Shown: positions 29,890 through 38,959 of the stretch, in pieces
Layout: every line of letters begins with the position of its first letter
Numbering within the stretch: position 1 is the stretch's first letter
Assembly: GCF_012927445.1 (NCBI RefSeq)
Contig: NZ_JABBPD010000003.1
Span: forward strand, 62,001 to 126,000
Reading direction: 5' to 3'
Source of the DNA: Rhodoferax sp.
Lineage (GTDB): Bacteria > Pseudomonadota > Gammaproteobacteria > Burkholderiales > Burkholderiaceae_C
Length of the DNA stretch: 64,000 bases
The notes under the pieces: model-generated
The model's database searches: none
What the model saw: the letters and a program-made list of their open reading frames with translations, nothing else
Told to the model about the DNA's origin: nothing
Program-made: the position numbers and the translations under genes

Positions 29890-29934
29890 CCTCACTTCAG
29901 TCACTGCCCGCAGGGTGGCTTCAACTGACTCCCC

Positions 29935-30729
29935 ATGTATACCGATTCACACTGTCATTTGACCTCCTCTGAGTTTGCCACTGAGCTGCCGGCCATCCGG
30001 CAGGCGATGGCCCAAGCGCAGGTGGACCGCGCCTTGTGCATCTGCACCACACTCGAAGACTTTCCTGCCGTTCAGGGCTTGGCCGCTCAGTACGACAATT
30101 TTTGGGCCACGGTTGGTGTCCATCCTGACAACGAAGACGTCATTGAGCCCAGTCTGCAAGACCTGTTGACGTTGGGCCAACTGCCGCGCGTGGTCGGAAT
30201 TGGTGAAACCGGGCTCGACTACTACCGCCTGGGCGACCGCACGGTGGCCGATATGGAATGGCAGCGCGAGCGTTTTCGCACCCACATTCGCGCTGCGCGG
30301 CAGCTTGATTCACCGCTGGTGATTCACACCCGGCAGGCCTCGGACGATACATTGGCGATTCTGCGCGAGGAGGGTGAAGACGGCGCGGCGGGCAGTGCAG
30401 GTGGCGTGTTTCATTGTTTTACCGAGACTGCCCAAGTGGCTCGTGCCGCGTTGGACCTCGGGTTTTACATTTCTTTTTCTGGCATTTTGACGTTCAAGAA
30501 TGCCCAGGACTTGCGCGATGTCGCGGCCTTTGTTCCTTTCGATCGTCTGCTGATTGAAACGGACAGTCCCTACCTGGCGCCGGTTCCGTACCGCGGTAAA
30601 ACCAACAATCCCTCGTTGGTGCCTTTGGTGGCCGTCCAGTTGGCGGAAATCAAAAAATGTCCTGTGGAGCAAATTGCCGAAATCACCAGTTGTAACTTTG
30701 AGGCCCTCTTTAAAAGGGTCCTTCTGTGA
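29935..30729 (+). CDS. TatD family hydrolase
   Basis: YTDSHCHLTSSEF; ATVGVHPDN; GIGETGLDYYR; LLIETDSPYLAPVPYRGKTNNPSLVP. Confidence 0.95.
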   Translation: MYTDSHCHLTSSEFATELPAIRQAMAQAQVDRALCICTTLEDFPAVQGLAAQYDNFWATVGVHPDNEDVIEPSLQDLLTLGQLPRVVGIGETGLDYYRLGDRTVADMEWQRERFRTHIRAARQLDSPLVIHTRQASDDTLAILREEGEDGAAGSAGGVFHCFTETAQVARAALDLGFYISFSGILTFKNAQDLRDVAAFVPFDRLLIETDSPYLAPVPYRGKTNNPSLVPLVAVQLAEIKKCPVEQIAEITSCNFEALFKRVLL

Positions 30730-31409
30730 ACGTCGGCATCTTTCAAAAGATCAAGTATTGCTTTAGGAGTTTTCTTTATCTTATTGTTTTATATAGCTAT
30801 TCTTTTTCTCATGCAGGCTCATATGACGATTATTTCATCGCCATCAAACGTGATGAAGCAGCGGCGGTCAGCGCATTGCTGAAGCGGGGTTTTGATGCAA
30901 ATACGCTCAATCCGGCGGGAGAACATGGCCTGCTGTTGGCGATTCGGGAGCCCTCGCTTAAAGTCGCCGCCGTCTTGATTGACTGGCCCCAAACCAATGT
31001 TGAAGTTCGCAGCAAGCAGGATGAAAGCCCGCTCATGTTGGCTTCGCTGCAGGGTCTGACAGAGATTTGCCAGCTACTGATCGCCAAAGGCGCTGATGTC
31101 AACAAACCGGGCTGGGCGCCGTTGCATTACGCGGCCACGCATGGACATTTGGCGGTGATGACTTTGTTGCTCGATAACGATGCCTACATTGACGCCGCGT
31201 CACCCAACGGCACCACACCGTTGATGATGGCGGCGCACTACGGCACCCCGGCGGCGGTAACGCTGCTGCTGGAGGCCGGTGCTGATCCAATGCTCAAGAA
31301 CGATCAGGGCTTGTCCGCTATTGATTTTGCCCATCGCGCCAATCGTCCTGATGTCGCCGAGGTCATTGCCGCCTTTATTCGAGGCCTCCAGCCTAAAGGG
31401 ATCTGGTGA
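30726..31409 (+). CDS. Ankyrin repeat domain-containing protein, secreted/periplasmic
   Basis: N-terminal hydrophobic signal; repeats AGWAPLHYAATHGHLAVMTLLLDNDAYIDAASPNGTTPLMMAAHYGTPAAVTLLLEAGADP. Confidence 0.93.
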   Translation: MNVGIFQKIKYCFRSFLYLIVLYSYSFSHAGSYDDYFIAIKRDEAAAVSALLKRGFDANTLNPAGEHGLLLAIREPSLKVAAVLIDWPQTNVEVRSKQDESPLMLASLQGLTEICQLLIAKGADVNKPGWAPLHYAATHGHLAVMTLLLDNDAYIDAASPNGTTPLMMAAHYGTPAAVTLLLEAGADPMLKNDQGLSAIDFAHRANRPDVAEVIAAFIRGLQPKGIW

Positions 31410-31498
31410 TGTCAGTCTGAATCGTACTTCATACGATGTATATTATGTTAATAAACAAATAGAACCAGCAGAGGCAACACATAAGGCGTCCGCATCCA

Positions 31499-31540
31499 GC
31501 GAAGTAAAAATGTCCCACTTTTGGAAGTAAAAGTGACACA
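31499..31540. repeat. Left-end putative TnsB-binding repeats
   Basis: GCGAAGTAAAAATGTCCCACTTTTGG then GGAAGTAAAAGTGACACA; the second 18-mer is identical to 62834-62851 and the first matches 62992-63017 at 23/26. Confidence 0.65.
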
Positions 31541-31714
31541 CCGGAAATTATTACGAATTTCTTAGGTGTCACAACTGCTATGAGCATAGTTGCGCAGCAA
31601 TTGATAGCCTGGACCAAGTTGGCTAAATTTGCCCATCCCTCGAAAAGGTAAAACGAGCCAAAACGGGTTGAACATGCTAACTTTCGCACATACATTGACG
31701 CGCTGAACAGTTTG

Positions 31715-32710
31715 CTATTGTGGTTTTCTTTGGATGGAGGCTTGGGGTTTCACTCTTTTTCTGGGCTTCACCATTACGGGTGTTTTTGGGGTCGTCGCCT
31801 CGCTCAGGAGTTGACTCAATTGGGCAATGGCGGCGCCATTGGCTGTGCGTTGTTCATCTAGCAAATCTCGCAATTCACTGGCGCGCTCATTGGCCAACAG
31901 CAGGGCCTGGCGCTCTGATCGCAGTTCTGATTCCAAATTAATCAGCTTCTGAGCCAGCGTTTGCTTCTCCGCTTGAAATTGATTGTCAACTGTTTCGGCA
32001 CGTTGTTCCGACTGTTGCATACTCAACTTGAGGCGCTTGGTTTCTTGCCGTTCCCGATCCAGCTCCGCCATCAGGCGGCGTTCGGTGATGGTGGCGTGCT
32101 CTTCCAGCTGACGTCGCTCATCCGCATGGCGCTTGATTTGTTCCTCGCTGCGACGGTGGTCAGCCGCGCGTTGTTTATCGAGATCCGATAACTTGAACTG
32201 AAGTGCTGCAGTTTCAGCATCGCGCCGAATTGTCAGCGCCTGCGACTGCTCCAGACGCGTGGCCAGATCAGCTATTTGGTTACGCGCAACCTGCAGAACT
32301 TCATCCTGGGCCCTTTGCCGATCCTGCAGACCTTGCTCGCGGTTGGTCAAGTCGGCTGCCCGCTGCTCGATCGCTGTACGCTCAGCCGCTAAGGTTTGCT
32401 GTGCCTGCAACAGACCTTGTTCGGCCACGTCCTGTGCTGACAACAAGGCTGTCTCCCATAATTTGGTCACCGCATGACGCACTGGGGCCGGTAGCTCCCC
32501 GGCGGTGGGCTTCTTATCGTCGGTGACACCAAGGCGCGACCCCAGGGTGGCGAACCAGGCATCGAGCATGGGACTGACCGTATTGGGTGAGCCGCGTCCG
32601 ATTTTCAGGCGCACGCGCTCAATCGTCGGGCGCAGCCCCTCGGCGACCAACTGGTCCGCTGCGGCCCAAACTTCTCCCTGCTGCACACCTCTCGTACTTT
32701 TCGATTGCAT
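31715..32710 (-). CDS. KfrA-like DNA-binding protein (N-terminal HTH, long coiled coil)
   Basis: VWAAADQLVAEGLRPTIERVRLKIGRGSPNTVSPMLDAWFATLG (KfrA_N-like) followed by heptad-rich coiled coil. Confidence 0.82.
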   Translation of the reverse strand: MQSKSTRGVQQGEVWAAADQLVAEGLRPTIERVRLKIGRGSPNTVSPMLDAWFATLGSRLGVTDDKKPTAGELPAPVRHAVTKLWETALLSAQDVAEQGLLQAQQTLAAERTAIEQRAADLTNREQGLQDRQRAQDEVLQVARNQIADLATRLEQSQALTIRRDAETAALQFKLSDLDKQRAADHRRSEEQIKRHADERRQLEEHATITERRLMAELDRERQETKRLKLSMQQSEQRAETVDNQFQAEKQTLAQKLINLESELRSERQALLLANERASELRDLLDEQRTANGAAIAQLSQLLSEATTPKTPVMVKPRKRVKPQASIQRKPQ

Positions 32711-32832
32711 CGCCCTGCTCCATCGTTATTTTTACCGACGATAATAAAAGATTATCGTGACTTATTACTATTTCATGTAATACATCATACATGATATGTA
32801 TGATTTAATGATTAATAGCCTCAGGACCCATC

Positions 32833-33894
32833 ATGCGTTTACCCGTGCTTCAGAACATCCCGGCGTTGCAACCGACCGAGCTCAGCGATGTGACGCAGCG
32901 CGCCGTCGAAGATCTGCTGCGCGAAGGCGAGTCTCAAAACACCTTGGCCAGCTACCGCAGCGCCTTGCGTTATTGGGCCGCTTGGTACGGCCTGCGTTAT
33001 GGTGCGATGGTCCAGTTGCCGGTGGCAACCCCGTGCGTGCTCCAGTTCATCGTCGACCATGCCGAGCGCACCACGCTCAAAGGGCTGGTTTCGGAGTTGC
33101 CAGCCGAGATCGACCAGGTGCTGGTTCAGGGCGGTTACAAGGGCAAACTCGGCGCCATGGCCCACAACACTTTGGTGCACCGGATCGCCGTGTTGTCAAA
33201 AGCACATCAGCTCAAACAGCTGAAAAATCCGTGTCATGACCCCAAGGTGCGCGAGCTGCTGTCGCGCACCCGCAAGGCCTACGCCAAGCGCGGCGCCCTG
33301 CCCCAGAAAAAGGATGCGCTGACGAAAGATCCGCTGCAAGCGATTCTGGCCACCTGCGACGACTCCTTACGCGGCAAGCGTGACCGTGCTCTGCTTTTCT
33401 TTGCCTGGGCCAGCGGCGGGCGCCGCCGTTCTGAAGTGGCGGGCGCGGAGATCCAGTTTCTGAAGCGAGTCGGACCGACAGACTTTATCTACACCCTCGC
33501 CTACTCCAAGACCAATCAGTCCGGGGTGGACCAGCCGGAAAATGGTAAACCGGTGCTTGGGGCCGCGGGTTTGGCACTGCATGATTGGCTGCAGGTCAGC
33601 CAAATCATCGAGGGGGCGATTTTCAGGAGAATTCGCAAGGGCGGGCATATCGGCGAGTCGCTCTCCCCGGCCGCCGTACGCACGATCGTCAAGGAACGCT
33701 GTGCATTAGCGGGGATTGAAGGTGATTTCTCGGCCCACTCCCTGCGATCGGGATTTGTAACCGAGGCCGGGCGGCAGAACGTGCCCTTGGCCGAAACCAT
33801 GGGAATGACCGGGCATCACAGCGTGTCAACGGTGCTGGGCTATTTCCGATCTGAGAGCACTTTAACAAGTCGCGCCGCACGGCTTTATGAATAA
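32833..33894 (+). CDS. Tyrosine-type site-specific recombinase/integrase
   Basis: 353 aa; LRGKRDRALLFFAWASGGRRRSEV (R region), HSLRSGFVTEAG (HxxR), TGHHSVSTVLGYFR (catalytic Tyr). Confidence 0.88.
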   Translation: MRLPVLQNIPALQPTELSDVTQRAVEDLLREGESQNTLASYRSALRYWAAWYGLRYGAMVQLPVATPCVLQFIVDHAERTTLKGLVSELPAEIDQVLVQGGYKGKLGAMAHNTLVHRIAVLSKAHQLKQLKNPCHDPKVRELLSRTRKAYAKRGALPQKKDALTKDPLQAILATCDDSLRGKRDRALLFFAWASGGRRRSEVAGAEIQFLKRVGPTDFIYTLAYSKTNQSGVDQPENGKPVLGAAGLALHDWLQVSQIIEGAIFRRIRKGGHIGESLSPAAVRTIVKERCALAGIEGDFSAHSLRSGFVTEAGRQNVPLAETMGMTGHHSVSTVLGYFRSESTLTSRAARLYE

Positions 33895-34158
33895 GGATGG
33901 TTCCCAACCAAAATTTATTGAAAAACTCATTTCGAGAAACTAACGACGGTCGATGTAGGTCCTTCAGGCGTCGCTCGTGGGGCCTGCATCGTGCACAAAG
34001 CAGGAATACAGCGGCTAGATAAATCTGTCTGATCAGATTCTTGCTTTCACACGAGCCGATCGCTTCACTAAAGCTGCTTGACTTTTAGTCTTGTGACTCG
34101 CCTCATTACGAATCGTATTGGTGCTGATTCACGTGACTTCTATCACGTCATTACATTT

Positions 34159-34193
34159 ATGCAAGCACGTGTAGGGCCCCCCCGTGCTTGCAT
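34159..34193. terminator. Hairpin downstream of cusA
   Basis: ATGCAAGCACG...CGTGCTTGCAT, 11-bp perfect arms, 7 nt beyond the cusA stop; no U-tract. Confidence 0.5.
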
Positions 34194-34199
34194 ATCTGT

Positions 34200-37100
34200 T
34201 CACTCAATGCCGCGATTCAGGCGCCACTGTTTAACCAGCGCGTAGATCGCAGGGATCACCGCCAGCGTCAACACCGTGCTTGAGATCATGCCGCCCACCA
34301 TCGGCGCGGCGATGCGGCTCATCACTTCGGATCCGGTGCCTGTCCCCCACAGGATGGGCAGTAGGCCAGCCATGATCGCCACCACGGTCATCATCTTGGG
34401 CCGCACGCGCTCAACGGCGCCTTCCATCACCGCTTCGTAGAGGTCGCCTACACCGGGTTCACGGCCACCCGCACGGCACTTCGTCTTGACAGCTTCCCAA
34501 GCGTGATCGAGGTAGATCAGCATGATGACGCCGGTTTCGGCCGCCACCCCGGCCAGCGCAATAAACCCGACCGCCACTGCCACCGACAGGTTGTAGTTGA
34601 GCAGCCACATCAGCCAGACGCCGCCGACCAGGGCGAACGGCACGGAGAGCATGACGATCAACGTTTCCGTAATGCGCCTGAAGTTGAGATAGAGCAGCAG
34701 AAAGATGGTCAGCAGTGTCACCGGGATGACGACTTTCATTTTTTCAATGGCCCGTTCCATGTACTCGAACTGGCCGCTCCAGGTCACGTAATAACCGCTG
34801 GGGAACTTGACTTGGGCTTCAACTGCCTTTTTGGCATCAGCGACATAGCCGCCAATGTCGCGGTCGCGAATGTCGACATAGATGTAGGCGGAGAGCAGCG
34901 CATTTTCGGTGCGGATGCCGGGCGCGCCCTTGGCGATCACCACCTTGGCCAGTTGCCCCAGGGGGATCATGGCCCCGTCGATGGCGGGGATCAGCACCTC
35001 ACGGGCAATCTGCTGCGGGTCGCTTCGCAACTCACGCGGATAGCGCACAGTGACGCCGTAGCGCTCGCGACCTTCGACGGTGGTGGTCACCATTTCACCG
35101 CCCAGCGCCGTACCAACCACATCCAGCAGCTCGCCCACATTCAGCCCATAGCGCGCCAGTTGCTCGCGGTCTGGTTCGATATTGAGGTAAAACCCACCGG
35201 TAATGCGCTCGGCAAACGCACTGGTGGTGCCGGGTACTGTTTTTACGACAGCCTCGATTTGCTTGGCCAACTTTTCCATCTCATCAAGATTCTTCCCGAA
35301 AATCTTGATGCCGATGGGCGTGCGAATGCCGGTGGAAAGCATGTCAGTGCGGGCCTTGATCGGCATCGTCCAGGCATTGGCCACGCCAGGGAATTGCAGC
35401 GCCTTATCCAGTTCGGCAATCAATTTATCGGTGGTCATGCCAGAGCGCCATTCAGATTCCGGCTTAAGGTTAATCACCGTCTCAAACATCTCAGTCGGTG
35501 CCGGATCGGTCGCCGTATTAGCGCGTCCTGCCTTGCCATAGACCGAAGCCACTTCTGGGAAGCTCTTGATGATCTTGTCCTGTGTCTGCAGCAGCTCAGC
35601 CGCCTTGGTGATCGACATGCCGGGCAACGATGCCGGCATGTAAAGCAAGGTGCCCTCGTTGAGCGTCGGCATGAATTCGGAGCCGAGCTTGGAGGCTGGG
35701 TAGATCGAAAGGACCAAGACCACCAAGGCGAGAAAAATAGTCATTTTTTTCCACTGCATCACCCCGGCGATGATGGGTCGATAGACCCAAATCAAGAACC
35801 GATTCACCGGGTTTTTGGCCTCCGGCATGATCTTGCCGCGAATGAACAGCATCATCAGCACGGGCACCAAGGTGACTGAAAGCATGGCAGCGCCCGCCAT
35901 GGAGAAGGTCTTGGTGTAGGCCAATGGCGAGAACAGCCGCCCTTCTTGACCTTCCAGGCTAAAGACAGGCAGGAAGGAAACGGTGATGATGAGCAACGAG
36001 AAGAACAACGCTGGCCCAACTTCTTTGCAGGCGGTCAGCATGGCGTCAAACCGATCATTATTCGAATGACCTTCCGGCAGGCGCTCCAGGTGTTTGTGGG
36101 CATTCTCAATCATGACGATGGCCGCGTCGATCATGGCGCCGATGGCGATGGCAATGCCGCCCAGGCTCATCAGATTGGAGTTCATGTCGAGCAGGCGCAT
36201 GGCGATGAAGGAGATCAATATGCCCACCGGTAGCATCAGGATGGCGACCAAGGCGCTACGTACATGCAACAGGAAGACGACACAGACCGCCGCGACGATG
36301 AGAGACTCCTCCAACAGCGTTCCCTTGAGGGTCTCAATCGCGCGGTGAATCAACTCAGACCGGTCGTACACCGTTTGCACCGTCACCCCTTCGGGCAGGC
36401 CAGGGCCGATTTCTGCGATCTTGGTTTTCAAGTTATGGATGACTTCCAGCGCGTTTTGTCCATAGCGGGCCATGGCGATGCCCGACACCACTTCACCTTC
36501 GCCATTAAGTTCGGTCACGCCACGCCGTTCGTCCGGCGTGAGTTCGACCCGTGCAATATCGCGGATCAGCACTGGCGTGCCTTTGTCACTTTTGACCACC
36601 AGCATTTCGATATCGCTTTTGCCACGCAGGTAGCCCTTGCCGCGCACCATGTACTCGGTCTCGGCCATCTCCACAGCGCGTCCGCCGACATCACGATTCG
36701 AGTCGCGAATCACCTGGGCCACCTTCATCAGCGGGATGCTGTAGGCGCGCAGCTTCACCGGATCAACCGTCACTTGGTAAGTCTGCACAAAGCCGCCGAT
36801 GGATGCCACTTCTGCGACGCCATGCGCCTTGGTCAACTGGTAGCGCACATACCAGTCCTGGATGCTGCGCAGTTCGGCCAGCGTCTTATCTTTAGCCAGC
36901 AGCGCGTATTGATAAACCCAGCCGACACCGGTGGCGTCCGGGCCGATCTGCGGCGTGATGCCCTTGGGCATGCGCCCGGACGCGAAATTGAGGTACTCCA
37001 GCACTCGCGAGCGCGCCCAGTAAATATCGGTGCCGTCTTCAAAAATGATGTAAACGAAGGACGCGCCGAAGAAAGAAAAGCCGCGCACCACTTTGGATTT

Positions 37101-37331
37101 AGGCACCGACAGCATGGCGGTGGTCAAGGGGTAAGTGACCTGATCCTCCACCACCTGCGGTGCCTGGCCGGGGTATTCGGTGTAGACAATGACCTGCACA
37201 TCCGACAAGTCGGGTAAGGCGTCAATCGGTGTTCGCAGGACAGAGAAGACGCCCCATATAACGATAAACAGGGTGGCGAGCAAGACCAGGAAGCGGTTTC
37301 TTCCCGACCACTCAATAATTTTTGACAGCAT
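34200..37331 (-). CDS. cusA: CusA/SilA-type heavy-metal RND efflux permease
   Basis: MLSKIIEWSGRNRFLVLLATLFIVIWGVFSVLRTPIDALPDLSDVQVIVYTEYPGQAPQVVEDQVTYPLTTAML...; HME-RND family. Confidence 0.95.
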   Translation of the reverse strand: MLSKIIEWSGRNRFLVLLATLFIVIWGVFSVLRTPIDALPDLSDVQVIVYTEYPGQAPQVVEDQVTYPLTTAMLSVPKSKVVRGFSFFGASFVYIIFEDGTDIYWARSRVLEYLNFASGRMPKGITPQIGPDATGVGWVYQYALLAKDKTLAELRSIQDWYVRYQLTKAHGVAEVASIGGFVQTYQVTVDPVKLRAYSIPLMKVAQVIRDSNRDVGGRAVEMAETEYMVRGKGYLRGKSDIEMLVVKSDKGTPVLIRDIARVELTPDERRGVTELNGEGEVVSGIAMARYGQNALEVIHNLKTKIAEIGPGLPEGVTVQTVYDRSELIHRAIETLKGTLLEESLIVAAVCVVFLLHVRSALVAILMLPVGILISFIAMRLLDMNSNLMSLGGIAIAIGAMIDAAIVMIENAHKHLERLPEGHSNNDRFDAMLTACKEVGPALFFSLLIITVSFLPVFSLEGQEGRLFSPLAYTKTFSMAGAAMLSVTLVPVLMMLFIRGKIMPEAKNPVNRFLIWVYRPIIAGVMQWKKMTIFLALVVLVLSIYPASKLGSEFMPTLNEGTLLYMPASLPGMSITKAAELLQTQDKIIKSFPEVASVYGKAGRANTATDPAPTEMFETVINLKPESEWRSGMTTDKLIAELDKALQFPGVANAWTMPIKARTDMLSTGIRTPIGIKIFGKNLDEMEKLAKQIEAVVKTVPGTTSAFAERITGGFYLNIEPDREQLARYGLNVGELLDVVGTALGGEMVTTTVEGRERYGVTVRYPRELRSDPQQIAREVLIPAIDGAMIPLGQLAKVVIAKGAPGIRTENALLSAYIYVDIRDRDIGGYVADAKKAVEAQVKFPSGYYVTWSGQFEYMERAIEKMKVVIPVTLLTIFLLLYLNFRRITETLIVMLSVPFALVGGVWLMWLLNYNLSVAVAVGFIALAGVAAETGVIMLIYLDHAWEAVKTKCRAGGREPGVGDLYEAVMEGAVERVRPKMMTVVAIMAGLLPILWGTGTGSEVMSRIAAPMVGGMISSTVLTLAVIPAIYALVKQWRLNRGIE

Positions 37332-37345
37332 GTGGAGCCTCCCGG

Positions 37346-38959
37346 TCAGTGACCGGCGTGCGGCGTGGCCGCCAGCGGTTTGACACTGGTAATGACCCAC
37401 TCGCCTGGTTGACGCTCAACAAACTCGACGGCAATCTTGGCGCCTGGCTTCAAGTCCTTGAGCAGCGATGTGTTGGCAGCCTTGAACTCCATGGTCATGG
37501 CCGGCCACTTGAGGCTGGCGACCGGGCCGTGATTGAGACTGAGCGTGCCCGTCTTCATATCAATGCTGTCCACAGTTCCTTCGGCCTTATGACCTGATGC
37601 TTTGACGGCGGGCGGGCTCTGCTCTGCCTCGTTCCCCGTCTTGGTTGTCGCACCATGGGCCGAGTGGCCGAATCCGCCGACTGCTGCTTTGAGATTGCTC
37701 TCCGCATCAATCAGGAAGTTGGCCGCCACTACCACCTGTTCACCGTCCCTCACACCGTCCAGGACTTCCACGTAGTTGTCGCTGCGGGAACCCAACTTGA
37801 CTTCGCGTGGCTCGAAGCGGCCTTCACTTTGCTGGATCAGGACAATCTGGCGCGTGCCGCTGTCAATGACCGCAGACACCGGTACGGTGACTACTTTACC
37901 TTTGGCCGACGTCGATAGTTCCACCTGGGCGAACATGCCAGGTTTGAGCAGCAGGCCGGGGTTGGCAAGCTCCACACGTACCGCAACGGTTCGCGTCTCG
38001 GCCTTCAGGGTCGGATAGACATAGGTCACGTCACCCTTAAACACCTTGTCCGGGTAGGCGTTAATGTTGACCTTGGCCCTGGCACCGGATTTGACCAGAC
38101 CAATGTCTTGCTCAAAAACGTCGGCCACCACCCAGACAGAAGACAAATCCGCCACCTGGTAAAGCGCCTCGCCGGGCATGAAGCGCATCCCCTGCACGGC
38201 CTTTTTCTCAATCACGATTCCCGCCACTGGCGAGCGGAAGGTCAACGTGCGCTTCGCCTCGCCGGAGGTGGCCAGTGCTTTGACCTGTTCTGGCGAAATA
38301 TCCCAGTTTTTGAGGCGCTGCAGGCTGGACTCGGCCAGTTGCTTCATGCCCGCCTGGGTTTGAGCACCCGACTCCTTGAGCGACTCCACACCTTGCGCGG
38401 CAATCGCGTATTCGCGTTGGGCCGATACCAGCTCCGGGCTGTAGACCTCGAACAGCGGCTGACCCTTGCCGACCGGCTGCCCGGTGACGTTCACATACAG
38501 GCGCTCGACGTAACCTTCGAATTTGGGGGAAATGGTAAAAAGACGTCGCTCATCAGGTTCAATACGACCGGCTGCTCGAACCGTCCGGTCCAGGGTGCGT
38601 AACTGGGCGGTCTCGGTGCGCACGCCGAGTTTTTGAACCTTCTCGGTGCTGATTTTGATCTGATTGGCAGCAATGGGGTCCTCATCCTGCTCACCCGCGT
38701 AGACCGCAATGTAGTCCATGCCCATCGGATCTTTTTTTGGCGTGGGAGATGTGTCTGGCAGACCCATTGGGTTGCGGTAATAAAGGAGTTTGGGCTCTTT
38801 TTTACCAGTATCCCCGGCTGCGTGGGCTGCACTGGCCGTCCCCGCTGTACCAGCTGAGGTCGGGGGTACAGCTACCTTGTTGCCTAACCAGTAGCCACCG
38901 CCAGCGGCTAGCACCGCAACCGCGATCACGCCAATGGCAATTCCAGTGCCCTGCTTCAT
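37346..38959 (-). CDS. cusB: CusB-type RND periplasmic adaptor with N-terminal metal-binding motif and C-terminal CusF-like domain
   Basis: YYRNPMGLPDTSPTPKKDPMGMDYIAVY; adaptor core; C-terminus GTVDSIDMKTGTLSLNHGPVASLKWPAMTMEFKA (CusF-like). Confidence 0.94.
   Translation of the reverse strand: MKQGTGIAIGVIAVAVLAAGGGYWLGNKVAVPPTSAGTAGTASAAHAAGDTGKKEPKLLYYRNPMGLPDTSPTPKKDPMGMDYIAVYAGEQDEDPIAANQIKISTEKVQKLGVRTETAQLRTLDRTVRAAGRIEPDERRLFTISPKFEGYVERLYVNVTGQPVGKGQPLFEVYSPELVSAQREYAIAAQGVESLKESGAQTQAGMKQLAESSLQRLKNWDISPEQVKALATSGEAKRTLTFRSPVAGIVIEKKAVQGMRFMPGEALYQVADLSSVWVVADVFEQDIGLVKSGARAKVNINAYPDKVFKGDVTYVYPTLKAETRTVAVRVELANPGLLLKPGMFAQVELSTSAKGKVVTVPVSAVIDSGTRQIVLIQQSEGRFEPREVKLGSRSDNYVEVLDGVRDGEQVVVAANFLIDAESNLKAAVGGFGHSAHGATTKTGNEAEQSPPAVKASGHKAEGTVDSIDMKTGTLSLNHGPVASLKWPAMTMEFKAANTSLLKDLKPGAKIAVEFVERQPGEWVITSVKPLAATPHAGH

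Noticed and set aside
31410-31415. TGTCAG directly after the ankyrin stop as the Tn7-style TGT terminus
   Set aside because: No matching inverted sequence at the right end; the sites starting at 31499 match much better
34503-35879. 458-aa plus-strand ORF opposite cusA
   Set aside because: Antisense shadow of a high-GC RND gene; no recognisable domain; same for 36264-37217, 42715-43554 and 17923-19131
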